Assembly (NCBI GenBank): GCA_043822885.1 | Contig: JBDRBI010000034.1 | Span: forward strand, 1-42,138 | Source of the DNA: Aadella sp043822885 | Lineage (GTDB): Bacteria > Omnitrophota > Gorgyraeia > Tantalellales > Tantalellaceae | Length of the DNA: 42,138 bases | Direction of reading: 5' to 3' | Shown here: piece by piece, positions 8,448-15,873 of the stretch | Layout: every line of letters begins with the position of its first letter | Numbering within the stretch: position 1 is the stretch's first letter | Notes under the pieces: generated by a model | What the model saw: the letters and a program-made list of their open reading frames with translations, nothing else | The model's database searches: none | Told to the model about the DNA's origin: nothing | Translations under genes and position numbers: made by a program

Positions 8448-9458
8448 ATGGAGAAGAGATTTATTCAGGATATTAAGGTTAATGAACAGATCGACTCTGT
8501 TTTCATGCTTAGGAAAAAGAATCTGAAACTTACAAAATACGACAAACCTTATTTAGAAATAGGACTTTCCGACAAGACCGGGAAGATAGAAGGGCGCCTG
8601 TGGGATGACGCGCATAAATATAACGAAGTAGCGGAGACCGGTGATGTTATCAGGGTACGCGGGACGGTAGACAAATATCGCGAGGAAAAGCAAATTAAAG
8701 TTGATGCTATCGATAAAGCGGACGACCGGTCATATAAGTACGAGGACATGGTCCGTGTCGCGGAAAACAGGGATAAAATACTGAACAATATCAACACTTA
8801 TCTCAAGGCCATAAAAAATCCATGGATACTTGCTCTTGCGGAAAAATTTCTAGAGGATAAGGATCTTATTCATGCTTTCGAAGAAGGAGTAGGGGGGAAA
8901 AGCTGGCATAACGCGTATATCGGCGGATTAATGGAACACACGTATGAAGTTATGTACATTTCGGATAAAATATGCGAGTTATATCCCGACGCGGACAGAG
9001 ATGTGGCCGTTTTCGGAGCATTTGTTCACGACATAGGAAAAGTCAAAGAGATCGATCCTCGGAAATTAGAATATACGTCCGAAGGAGGGCTCCTTGGACA
9101 TATAGCTATAGGTTATCAGATATTGAGCGAGAAGATGACGGATATCAAGGATTTTCCGGAAGATCTCAAACTTCGCTTGGGTCATATTATTTTGAGCCAT
9201 CACGGAGAATATGAACAGCAGTCTCCGGTTTTGCCTAAGACGCTGGAATCTACCATAGTTTATCAAACGGATGAGCTGGTATCCCAGACCAATGCCGTTA
9301 AAGAGATACAAGTAAATCAAGCCGAAGAGGGCAAAGTTTGGAGCGATTTCGTTTTTATAAAAAACCGTAAATATTTTATTAAAAAAGCTGAAGATGAAGA
9401 TTGGAAACAAAACCCCGATGAAGAGAAGCCCTCTCCCGAAGATCTGTTTGGTGAATAA
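8448..9458 (+). CDS. YhaM-like 3'-5' exoribonuclease (OB fold plus HD domain)
   Basis: About 336 residues from the ATG at 8448, supported by GGGAGGG at 8434-8440. The frame is open to a TTG at 8400, but that stretch is repeat-flanked and has no better ribosome site. Residues 1-90 form an OB-fold nucleic-acid-binding domain (LKLTKYDKPYLEIGLSDKTG, EGRLWDDA). Residues 140-310 form an HD phosphohydrolase domain with HNAYIGGLMEHTYEV, the HD pair H194-D195 in FVHDIGK, and LSHHGEYE. This two-domain layout is that of the YhaM/CBF1 family, which trims RNA or single-stranded DNA from the 3' end. It is probably a single-gene unit, isolated by repeat-filled gaps on both sides. A nucleotide phosphohydrolase role is the main alternative. 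Confidence 0.87.
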   Translation: MEKRFIQDIKVNEQIDSVFMLRKKNLKLTKYDKPYLEIGLSDKTGKIEGRLWDDAHKYNEVAETGDVIRVRGTVDKYREEKQIKVDAIDKADDRSYKYEDMVRVAENRDKILNNINTYLKAIKNPWILALAEKFLEDKDLIHAFEEGVGGKSWHNAYIGGLMEHTYEVMYISDKICELYPDADRDVAVFGAFVHDIGKVKEIDPRKLEYTSEGGLLGHIAIGYQILSEKMTDIKDFPEDLKLRLGHIILSHHGEYEQQSPVLPKTLESTIVYQTDELVSQTNAVKEIQVNQAEEGKVWSDFVFIKNRKYFIKKAEDEDWKQNPDEEKPSPEDLFGE

Positions 9459-9489
9459 GTAACAGTTTAAAAGTCTAAGGTCTTTAAAA

Positions 9490-9870
9490 AGTCACCAGTC
9501 ACCAGGTCACCTAGTCACCAGTTTATAGATGCGAGAAGATAGAGAGTAGAGGGGAAACGTAAAAAAAGTCACCTAGTCACCAGTCACCTAGTCACCAGTT
9601 TATAGATGCGAGAAGCGAGCGGATAGAGAGAGTCACAGAGTCATCGTTCGCTTCGCTCTCTAGAGTCAATATTTTGCCGCTGACTCTTTGCCTCTCTGAC
9701 CCTCTGACTCTTATTCCCCGCATCAGTCGATCACTCATAACTCTGAACTCTCTCGCATCTCGCTTCTAACTTCATTTTTTTATTCAACTGGTGACTATGT
9801 GACTAGGTGACTGGTGATTTGCGGGTTAAAACCCGCACTACATTCTGGTGACTAGGTGACTGGTAACTAG
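9490..9870. repeat. GTCACC inverted composite element 2 (gap 9459-9884)
   Basis: The whole 426-base gap is repeat material. Left clusters of GTCACC units lie at 9490-9521 and 9569-9600, each followed by TTTATAGATGCGAGAAG. The middle holds AGAGTCA/TGACTCT modules (9635-9712) flanking AATATTTTGCC. Right clusters of GGTGAC units lie at 9790-9823 and 9846-9870. The arms are complementary, so an extended hairpin is possible. It separates two convergent genes, which fits a bidirectional termination or boundary region, but no G/C stem plus U-run terminator was identified. The middle module recurs inverted at 29824-29870. Confidence 0.7.
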
Positions 9871-9884
9871 GTCAAGTTTCAATT

Positions 9885-10811
9885 TTACGGTGAGACTTTG
9901 ACTTCGTCGATATATGCGAATCCTGAGTAGGGCATACCGTTAGAGGTAATCCTTAACGCGATCTTGCGGATGTCTTTCCTGAAAGCGTCATCAATTTTCG
10001 TTCTTTTCCAATCGATACTGCCTTCGGAAATATCAGCGGTTATTGTCGTCCATTTTCCGGGGATGAGCTTCACAGTGTGAGACATTTCCACAAAATTCCA
10101 AGTATCGCTTGTTGTCAAAATAATTTCCCCGCGCAGGCGATCTGTCGCGTCCGGTGGAAGATAAATTTTTGCCGATATAGTCCTATATTCGCTCAGATCC
10201 AAATAACGCTGGTTTTCGATAAGAGCCGCGGACCATATTCCGGGAATAAATTCGGCATAGATCCTTGCGCTGCTTTTTCCCGAGCTTGAAATGTTACTTA
10301 CGGATTCCAAGGATACCGCCACATGATCCGGTTTTTCAGTGGCCCAAAAAGGTATTTCCCATCCATCATCACCGTTCTCAAAATCGTAAAGGACGGTCTC
10401 TTTTCCGGATATCTCCGGAAAGGGGAGGGATAAGCTTGTGGTCATAATACCGGGGACTACTGCCTTCTGCACGTCCTGCGCGACGTTGACCGGAGTTGTC
10501 TCGAGGTTTACGCTGAATATCAGGCGCTCATGCGCTAAAAACCAGATTATAGAAAGTACCAGCCCCGCGAGGAGCGCAACAGTAATGAAAAAAGGCCGCA
10601 ATCTTCCCATGACCACTACCGCATCTACGAGAAAAGATCTAAATTTTCTGGAAGACCTTTTTTTGTGATCTTTTTCCGCGGGAGCTTGGGAGTTTTTTGG
10701 CGCGGAGAGAGAAACTCCTTTGAGGTCGATGGTACGCAACGTATTTCCAAAATACGTTTTAGAAAGCTCTTCATCAATTTTGTCGCGGGTTCTGCTTTTA
10801 TTCATGGACAT
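9885..10811 (-). CDS. Membrane-anchored protein with a C-terminal carbohydrate-binding-like beta-sandwich domain
   Basis: This 308-residue minus-strand protein has a charged cytoplasmic N-terminus (residues 1-70, with a basic patch KKRSSRKFRS), one transmembrane helix at about 73-94 (FFITVALLAGLVLSIIW), a linker, and an outside domain at about 140-308. The domain begins LYDFENGDDGWEIPFW and ends SGFAYIDEVKVSP, with GIWSAALIENQRYLDLSEYRTISAKIYLP between. This is the pattern of galactose-binding-like/CBM or CIA30-type jelly rolls. No catalytic motif is seen. It is transcribed divergently from the ParA-CBM48 fusion gene across a 118-base gap, so the pair may be co-regulated and both carry glycan-binding folds. 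There is no clear Shine-Dalgarno. Glycan binding is an inference from fold. Confidence 0.7.
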   Translation of the reverse strand: MSMNKSRTRDKIDEELSKTYFGNTLRTIDLKGVSLSAPKNSQAPAEKDHKKRSSRKFRSFLVDAVVVMGRLRPFFITVALLAGLVLSIIWFLAHERLIFSVNLETTPVNVAQDVQKAVVPGIMTTSLSLPFPEISGKETVLYDFENGDDGWEIPFWATEKPDHVAVSLESVSNISSSGKSSARIYAEFIPGIWSAALIENQRYLDLSEYRTISAKIYLPPDATDRLRGEIILTTSDTWNFVEMSHTVKLIPGKWTTITADISEGSIDWKRTKIDDAFRKDIRKIALRITSNGMPYSGFAYIDEVKVSP

Positions 10812-10876
10812 ATTTTAACATAATACCGCAAGTGTGGATACAGAAATCCGCACTCCATTAAAATGGTTATTTTTAT

Positions 10877-10904
10877 TTGCAGCATCATGATAATATGATA
10901 TAAT
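10877..10904 (+). promoter_or_regulatory. Promoter for the ParA-CBM48 gene
   Basis: TTGCAG at 10877-10882 and TATAAT at 10899-10904 have 16-base spacing, with TG one base before the -10. The predicted start, near 10911, gives a leader of about 20 bases holding AAAAGGGG before the ATG at 10930. Confidence 0.65.
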
Positions 10905-10929
10905 CTTCGCAATAACAAAAGGGGTGTTT

Positions 10930-11973
10930 ATGAAAATCATTTCTGTTGCTAATCAAAAAGGCGGTTGTGGTAAAACAACTTTGGCTGTTAACACGGCAGC
11001 TACTTTGGCTAAGCTGGGAAAAGAAACACTGCTCATAGATCTTGATCCTCAAGGACACGCGACTTTCGCCTTAGGATACGGTAGAGAACTACCTGAAAGA
11101 AAAACCTCTTATGATATTTTTCGTTCACATTTTGACAGAACAGAAGTCCCTTTCGACGAACTTTTGGTGAGTAACAGAGAAAAACTATCGTTTATCCCCG
11201 CGAATATGATGCTGAGCGCCGCGGAAATCAATCTAGGCGGAGTAAACGGGGCGGCAGCGATCTTATACCGCACATTGTCGGACCCTTATTTTAATAAATA
11301 CGAGTATGTGGTTATAGATTCACCTCCGAGTTTCGGGTTCCTGACTTTGAATTCCATGTATGCGGCCGATGTAATACTTGTTCCGATCGATCTTAGCTAT
11401 TTCTCTTTTAACGGGATCAACGGACTATATCGAGTTATGGGGCTTTTGAAAGAGGAAACCGGCCGGGATCCGTCAATACTGTTTGTCATGAATATTTTTG
11501 ATAAGCGGTCAAATTTTGCCAAACAGTTAGAAGCAGATGCGAAGAAACGGCTGGGGTCGTATCTTTTGACATCCAAGATCAGATCTAGTGTACGTCTAAG
11601 GGAAGCCGCAAGTTTGGGGAAGACAATATTTGAAAAAGATCCGAAGAGTTCCGCCGCGTTGGATTTTTACAATTTGACCAGTGAACTGTTGAGCTCCGAG
11701 AATAGAGATGCAAAAGTAAGCGTCAGAGAATTCTCTCTTCATGCTCCCAAGGCCGGGTCTGTATACGTTCTGGGAGATTTTAATGGATGGAAGAAGTCAG
11801 AGGCGACACATCTTTCCAAGCTCGAAAGCGGAGAATGGACGGCGTATTTTACCCTCGATAAAGGGCGGTATCGTTATAAATTTCTGGTAGATAATGAATG
11901 GATAAACGATCCCCGCAATCAAGAGACGGAACGGAATGTTTTTGGAACTTCTGATTCGGTTCTTGAAATATGA
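10930..11973 (+). CDS. ParA/Soj-type ATPase fused to a C-terminal CBM48/AMPK-type glycogen-binding domain
   Basis: About 347 residues from the ATG at 10930 (AAAAGGGG at 10917-10924; an in-frame GTG at 10924 overlaps that ribosome site). Residues 1-250 are a complete ParA/MinD-class ATPase: deviant Walker A KGGCGKTT (signature K10, K15), LLIDLDPQGHAT, and Walker B YVVIDSPPSFGFLTLNS. There is no N-terminal HTH, as in Soj-type proteins. Residues 260-347 form a CBM48/AMPK-beta glycogen-binding domain: VREFSLHAPKAGSVYVLGDF, W287 in FNGWKK, and the second aromatic W324 in DNEWINDPRN. These two tryptophans correspond to the sugar-stacking pair of AMPK beta. No parB lies beside it. ParA relatives position plasmids, carboxysomes and chemoreceptors, so this fusion suggests positioning of glycogen-like granules on the nucleoid. 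Domains are confident; function is inferred. Confidence 0.9.
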   Translation: MKIISVANQKGGCGKTTLAVNTAATLAKLGKETLLIDLDPQGHATFALGYGRELPERKTSYDIFRSHFDRTEVPFDELLVSNREKLSFIPANMMLSAAEINLGGVNGAAAILYRTLSDPYFNKYEYVVIDSPPSFGFLTLNSMYAADVILVPIDLSYFSFNGINGLYRVMGLLKEETGRDPSILFVMNIFDKRSNFAKQLEADAKKRLGSYLLTSKIRSSVRLREAASLGKTIFEKDPKSSAALDFYNLTSELLSSENRDAKVSVREFSLHAPKAGSVYVLGDFNGWKKSEATHLSKLESGEWTAYFTLDKGRYRYKFLVDNEWINDPRNQETERNVFGTSDSVLEI

Positions 11974-12103
11974 CCGTTTTCTAAAAGTTTTTCCGATATA
12001 AAATAAAAATTTTTTTAAATGATTAAGGATTTTAAGTCCCTGCAGATCTTGATTTTGGATCTTTAATTTTGGATTTTTAATTTTGTCTTTTGGGTCTCCA
12101 AAC

Positions 12104-12511
12104 ATGCCTATTTCCTCCTCCAAAGAAAAAGCTCTTAAAGAAAAGATGAGACATCTTGGTATCAAAGAGTCTGATCTTACGGAGCGTTTCATAAGGTCTT
12201 CCGGACGCGGCGGCCAGAATGTGAACAAAGTGTCCACCTGTGTTTACCTTAAACATAATCCCAGCGGGATAGAAGTGAAATGCGGCAGAGAGAGATCCCA
12301 GATACTTAATAGGTTCTTGGCCAGAAGGATCCTGTCGGACAAGATAGAACAAATTAAACTTGGAAAGGCTTCCGAAAAAAGAAAGAGCATAGAGAAAATA
12401 CGAAGGCAAAAGAGAAAAAGGTCAAAAAGGGCGAAAGAAAAGATGCTTGATACGAAGAAGAAACGGGGTGCGGTTAAAAAGCTGAGAAAAAGCGTAACAG
12501 GGGAAGAATAG
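12104..12511 (+). CDS. Stand-alone GGQ release-factor-like protein (RF-1/ArfB-type hydrolase domain)
   Basis: About 135 residues from the ATG at 12104. An upstream in-frame TTG (12083) is possible but has no ribosome site. It holds the peptidyl-tRNA hydrolysis domain of class I release factors with the GGQ motif in RSSGRGGQNVNKVST (glutamine near residue 39), followed by VYLKHNPSGIEVKCGRERSQILNR as in the RF family. There is no codon-recognition domain. The C-terminal half is strongly basic and helical (EKRKSIEKIRRQKRKRSKRAKEK), like the ribosome-tunnel tail of ArfB and its mitochondrial relatives. The likely role is release of stalled nascent chains, independent of a stop codon. The only ArfB-like element is the GGQ plus basic tail, so which rescue family it belongs to is open. 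Confidence 0.85.
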   Translation: MPISSSKEKALKEKMRHLGIKESDLTERFIRSSGRGGQNVNKVSTCVYLKHNPSGIEVKCGRERSQILNRFLARRILSDKIEQIKLGKASEKRKSIEKIRRQKRKRSKRAKEKMLDTKKKRGAVKKLRKSVTGEE

Positions 12512-12555
12512 AAGCGAGATTAGAGTTAGGTTGTGTAAAGGAGAATCGTCTCGAA

Positions 12556-12662
12556 TTGTCATTGCGACCCCCGCTGCTCCGCTTTGTGGAGCAAAGCGAC
12601 GGGGGGAAGCAATCTGTTCTACGATCATAGAGATTGCTTCGCTACGCTCGCAATGACGCGAG
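12556..12662. repeat. Two copies of the short hairpin repeat, opposed
   Basis: In 12556-12614 the string GTCATTGCGACCCCC leads into a GC-rich hairpin (GCTCCGCTTTGTGGAGCAAAGC) and ends GGGGGGAAGCAATCTG. In 12627-12662 there is an almost exact copy of 51-86. The two units face each other downstream of the release-factor-like gene. Confidence 0.7.
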
Positions 12663-12681
12663 TTGTAGTATTTTAAACTAG

Positions 12682-12723
12682 TTAGACTTTAGACTTTAGA
12701 CCTTAGACTTTAGACCGTCAGAC
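12682..12723. repeat. Heptanucleotide tandem repeat TTAGAC(T/C)
   Basis: Five direct copies of TTAGACT or TTAGACC occupy 12682-12716, with a degenerate sixth (GTCAGAC). It ends 13 bases before the transporter start codon, so changes in copy number would alter the spacing of its promoter and leader. It falls within the 225-base gap 12512-12736. Confidence 0.85.
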
Positions 12724-12736
12724 CGTTTATAAAAAC

Positions 12737-14293
12737 ATGGCTAATAATAAAAGAGAGGGTTGGGGTTCTCGACTGGGCATGATAATGGCTGTCGCGGGAT
12801 CGGCAGTTGGGCTGGGGAATTTTCTTAGGTTCCCGGTCCAGGCCGCGAAAAATGGCGGCGGAGCTTTTATGGTGCCTTACTTTGTGGCGCTCCTTGTGGT
12901 GGGTATACCTCTTATGTGGATAGAATGGTCCATAGGACGTTATGGAGGAGGACTGGGGCATTCGACCGCTCCGGGAGTTTTTCAAAGTTTATGGAAAAAG
13001 AACCGCTTCATAAAGTATTTCGGGATAGTAGGTATCTTCGGTCCTTTGGTAATAATGGTTTATTACACGTATGTAGAATCCTGGACACTTGCGTACAGTT
13101 TCTTTTCGCTTGCGCAAAAGTACGGCGGCATTACAGACCAGCTTTCTATGCAAGCCTTTTTAAGGGGGTTTCAGGGGCTGGAAAAAAATCAATATTTTTC
13201 CAGCATCGCCACAGCATATGTTTTTTTTCTTATCACGTTTGTTGTCAACATGGTTGTTCTGAATCATGGGATACGCGGAGGAATAGAAAGATTTTGTAAA
13301 TTTGCCATTCCGACATTATTTATATTCGCGGCTATATTAGCGATAAGGGTGCTATCGTTGGGGGCGCCTTTAGCGGATCATCCGGATTGGAACGTGGTAA
13401 ATGGACTAGGGTATTTATGGAACCCGGATTTTACCCAGCTTAAAAATGCTAAAGTCTGGCTGGCCGCTACCGGGCAGATATTTTTCACTCTTAGCATAGG
13501 GATGGGGGTTATTCTCACATATGCCAGTTATCTAAAAAAAGGAGATGACGTAGCATTGTCGGGACTTACCGCGGTAAGTATGAACGAAACGGCCGAAGTT
13601 ATACTCGGGGCAAGCATAATCATACCCGCGGCGTTTATTTTCTTTGGGCCGGCAGCTATAGGAAGTATAGCCGAATCAGGAGCGTTCAATTTAGGATTTG
13701 TAACAATGCCTCTTATCTTTGGAAAGATGCCTCTTCCGGAGGTGATGGGATTCCTTTGGTTTGGGCTTTTGTTCCTTGCGGGAGTTACTTCATCGGTTTC
13801 TATGGCTCAGCCCGCGATAGCTTTTCTTGAAGATGAGTTCAATGTCACTAAAAGGCAAGCGGTGCTGATATTAGGCGCTGCGATGTTCCTATTATGTAAC
13901 GCGGCCATATTTTTTTTCAGGTATGGAGTGGTAGACGAACTGGATTTTTGGGGAGGAACATTTTGTTTAGTGCTCTTTGCCACATTCGAAGTTATCCTTT
14001 TTGGATGGATCTTCAATATCAACCGTGCTTGGGAAGAGGTGCATCACGGGGCAGATATGAAGATCCCCGGGTTTTATAAACATATAATCAAATACGTGAC
14101 CCCGACCTTCCTCATAATATTGTTAGCGGCATGGTTCTTACAGGAGTGGCTACCGATAATACGGATGGAAAATGTCTCGGAAATTGACCGTCCTTATGTC
14201 CTAGCTACACGTATAGGATTAGGGATGATCTTCCTTATATTGGCATTACTGGTAAAGCACGCTTGGAAAGTTCGGGGAAAAGAAATAGTTTAG
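12737..14293 (+). CDS. LeuT-like sodium-dependent transporter (NSS/SNF family)
   Basis: This 518-residue protein has about 12 membrane helices and strong LeuT character throughout: TM1 AVGLGNFLRFPVQAAKNGGG, then PLMWIEWSIGRYGG, YYTYVESWTLAY, GQIFFTLSIGMG (TM6) and TSSVSMAQPAIAFLEDE (TM8). It would couple inward sodium flow to uptake of an amino acid across the inner membrane. Compared with LeuT as I recall it, the Na-site asparagine of TM1 and the TM7 MNETAEVI glutamate linked to chloride independence are kept. Several pocket residues differ: the TM1 Asn before the unwound region is Ser, the TM6 Phe is Met (GMG), and the TM8 Ile is Met. The substrate may therefore differ from leucine or alanine. 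The gene stands alone, with no clear Shine-Dalgarno and repeats on both sides. Confidence 0.92.
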   Translation: MANNKREGWGSRLGMIMAVAGSAVGLGNFLRFPVQAAKNGGGAFMVPYFVALLVVGIPLMWIEWSIGRYGGGLGHSTAPGVFQSLWKKNRFIKYFGIVGIFGPLVIMVYYTYVESWTLAYSFFSLAQKYGGITDQLSMQAFLRGFQGLEKNQYFSSIATAYVFFLITFVVNMVVLNHGIRGGIERFCKFAIPTLFIFAAILAIRVLSLGAPLADHPDWNVVNGLGYLWNPDFTQLKNAKVWLAATGQIFFTLSIGMGVILTYASYLKKGDDVALSGLTAVSMNETAEVILGASIIIPAAFIFFGPAAIGSIAESGAFNLGFVTMPLIFGKMPLPEVMGFLWFGLLFLAGVTSSVSMAQPAIAFLEDEFNVTKRQAVLILGAAMFLLCNAAIFFFRYGVVDELDFWGGTFCLVLFATFEVILFGWIFNINRAWEEVHHGADMKIPGFYKHIIKYVTPTFLIILLAAWFLQEWLPIIRMENVSEIDRPYVLATRIGLGMIFLILALLVKHAWKVRGKEIV

Positions 14294-14306
14294 CTTGCTG
14301 AAAAAA

Positions 14307-14423
14307 CGCACAGGGCATAGGGCATAGAGCATAGTGTTAAAGTAAGGGTTCGAGATAACGATTCTTATTGCTGTAATGCTATGCGCCATGCTCTTTGCTC
14401 TATGCAATTTATGCGAGCTAATA
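14307..14423. repeat. GCATAGGGCATAGAGCATAG inverted repeat with a dispersed copy
   Basis: The left arm GGGCATAGGGCATAGAGCAT (near 14313-14333) is complementary to the right arm CTATGCGCCATGCTCTTTGC (near 14378-14405). The right arm, with the following TCTATGCAATTTATGCGAGC, recurs almost exactly near 15781-15821. No convincing gene lies in the gap 14294-14649 apart from this repeat and the promoter at 14561-14590. Confidence 0.65.
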
Positions 14424-14560
14424 TGTTACAAAAAACGAAGGTAAGGACATATGACGGTTTTAGGATGGATATTTTTGACGGTTTCCTGGGGGCTTATAAT
14501 GAGTCTCACAATAACTTGTTTTGTGAAAATATTCAGCAAAAAAAAGATAGATTGATTTGG

Positions 14561-14590
14561 TTGCATATTTTTTTATCATTGTGGTATAAT
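14561..14590 (+). promoter_or_regulatory. Extended -10 promoter for the PC4-like gene
   Basis: TTGCAT at 14561-14566 and TATAAT at 14585-14590 are spaced by 18 bases, with TGG immediately before the -10. The predicted start, near 14597, gives a leader of about 50 bases carrying AAAGGAG at 14638-14644. Confidence 0.7.
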
Positions 14591-14649
14591 AATGATACCT
14601 ATTATTATAGAGGCCCATGAAAGCCTTGTTAGTAAAAAAAGGAGACATG

Positions 14650-14883
14650 ATGGAAAAAGACGTAGCGGTATTCGCAAAGAACAAATATCAGGATGTCAAA
14701 GTGCGTTTGTCCGAATATCAGGGCAATGATGTGATCGATATTCGTATTTGGACACAACCTCCTCAGGGAGAGGAAAAAGTACCTACGGGAAAGGGGGTTA
14801 ACATAAATGTTAAACTTTTCCCTGAGCTTAAGAAAGCTATCGAAAAACTGGAACAGGATCTGAAATCCGGAAATTTCCTGTAA
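14650..14883 (+). CDS. PC4/p15-like single-stranded-DNA-binding transcriptional coactivator
   Basis: About 77 residues. AAAGGAG at 14638-14644 favours the ATG at 14650 over 14647 or the earlier ATG at 14617. The protein is one PC4 domain: beta strands VKVRLSEYQGNDVIDIRIWT, the loop QPPQGEEKVPTGKGVNIN, then the C-terminal helix PELKKAIEKLEQDLKSG. The family binds single-stranded or melted DNA as a dimer. In bacteria it is linked to transcription and DNA repair, but roles vary. It has its own strong promoter and no close operon partner, so it is probably well expressed on its own. Confidence 0.87.
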   Translation: MEKDVAVFAKNKYQDVKVRLSEYQGNDVIDIRIWTQPPQGEEKVPTGKGVNINVKLFPELKKAIEKLEQDLKSGNFL

Positions 14884-14969
14884 AATATAGTTTGAAACGA
14901 TGAAATAGATAGAATGTATTTTGATCTGGTTTCATCCTAATTTTCACAATAAACCGTTCGGAGGAAGAC

Positions 14970-15407
14970 ATGTCTCATCACGAAAAAAGACGTTTTATAA
15001 GACATCTCCTGGTGAATCCTTTGGAATTTCAAATATCGGAACAAAAGGAATTTCAAAAGAGTGAAACTGAGGATATTAGCGAGGGCGGGCTGATGTTCAT
15101 GTCCACAAAGAGTGTTCCTGTGGGTTCTGTGATCCGAATACAGATGCCTGTATATGATAAGGTTTTCAAAATACAAGGTAAGGTTGTTCATTCATCAAAA
15201 GATCTGTCCACAGATCTTTATAAAATTGGTGTATCTTTCGAAACATATGTTGAAGCATTTAAAGTAAAGCTGATAGAACAGATATACTTGATAGAGGAAT
15301 ATCGCGTACTAAGGTCTCTTCAGGAAGGAAAAGACATCTCTCTCCAGGAGGCTTCTAAGGAGTGGATAAAGAGATATTCTGAGAGATTCGAAAAATTATA
15401 CTGGTAA
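14970..15407 (+). CDS. PilZ domain protein 1
   Basis: This 145-residue protein starts with the c-di-GMP-binding RxxxR segment in an atypical form (EKRRFIRHLLVNP), followed by the second motif D-x-S-x-x-G as DISEGGLMFMS (residues near 32-42) and a beta-barrel ending VVHSSKDLSTDLYKIGVSFE. The C-terminal 45 residues form an extra helical region (LIEQIYLIEEYRVLRSLQEG). CGGAGGA at 14959-14965 supports the start. It probably acts as a cytoplasmic c-di-GMP receptor; the HD-GYP protein at 31777 could be a degradation partner elsewhere in the network. It is followed 3 bases later by the HIT gene. Confidence 0.85.
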   Translation: MSHHEKRRFIRHLLVNPLEFQISEQKEFQKSETEDISEGGLMFMSTKSVPVGSVIRIQMPVYDKVFKIQGKVVHSSKDLSTDLYKIGVSFETYVEAFKVKLIEQIYLIEEYRVLRSLQEGKDISLQEASKEWIKRYSERFEKLYW

Positions 15408-15410
15408 AAA

Positions 15411-15758
15411 ATGGAAGAAAGCTGCATTTTTTGTAAAATAGCCAACAAAGATGTCCCGGCTGAAATTGTATATGAGGACGGGGATATCATAGCTTTCAAT
15501 GACTTGAATCCTCAGGCGCCCATGCATGTTTTGTTAATCCCAAAAAAACATATACGGACAGTGAACGAACTTGAAGAAGAGGATATGGGCTTAATAGGAA
15601 AGATCGTTTCGAAAGCCAAAGATCTTGCGGGTATCGAAAGAATAGATAAGGATGGGTACCGCCTGGTAATTAATTGTAACAGAGGAGCGGGACAGGAAGT
15701 ATTTCATCTTCATGTGCATCTTATGGGGGGAAGGACCTTCTCTTGGCCTCCGGGGTAA
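15411..15758 (+). CDS. HIT family nucleotide hydrolase (HinT-like)
   Basis: This 115-residue protein carries the whole HIT signature: CIFCKIANKDVPAEIVYEDG near the N-terminus, HVLLIPKKHI in the middle, and the active-site triad HLHVHLMGG with H99, H101 and H103. HinT-branch members hydrolyse purine nucleoside phosphoramidates and aminoacyl-adenylates in the cytoplasm. C5 and C8 (C-x2-C) could, with histidines, form the zinc site seen in some HinT proteins. It starts 3 bases after the PilZ gene stop, so the two are probably co-transcribed. Confidence 0.94.
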   Translation: MEESCIFCKIANKDVPAEIVYEDGDIIAFNDLNPQAPMHVLLIPKKHIRTVNELEEEDMGLIGKIVSKAKDLAGIERIDKDGYRLVINCNRGAGQEVFHLHVHLMGGRTFSWPPG

Positions 15759-15873
15759 AGATTTCCAGCTCTATAGTACCATGCGCCATGCCCTCTGCGC
15801 TATGCAATCTATGCGAGCTAGCTTATGAAAGAAATGGTCAGAATATGTCACAACAAAGACAGGCAGGTTTATT

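Noticed and set aside
9490..9870. CRISPR array made of GTCACC units
   Set aside because: Units are 6-16 bases with 1-3 base gaps and appear in both orientations, not constant repeats with unique spacers.
14381..14620. 79-codon open frame upstream of the PC4-like gene
   Set aside because: Its first third is a dispersed intergenic repeat (copy near 15781-15821), it spans the PC4 promoter, has no ribosome site and no protein-like pattern.
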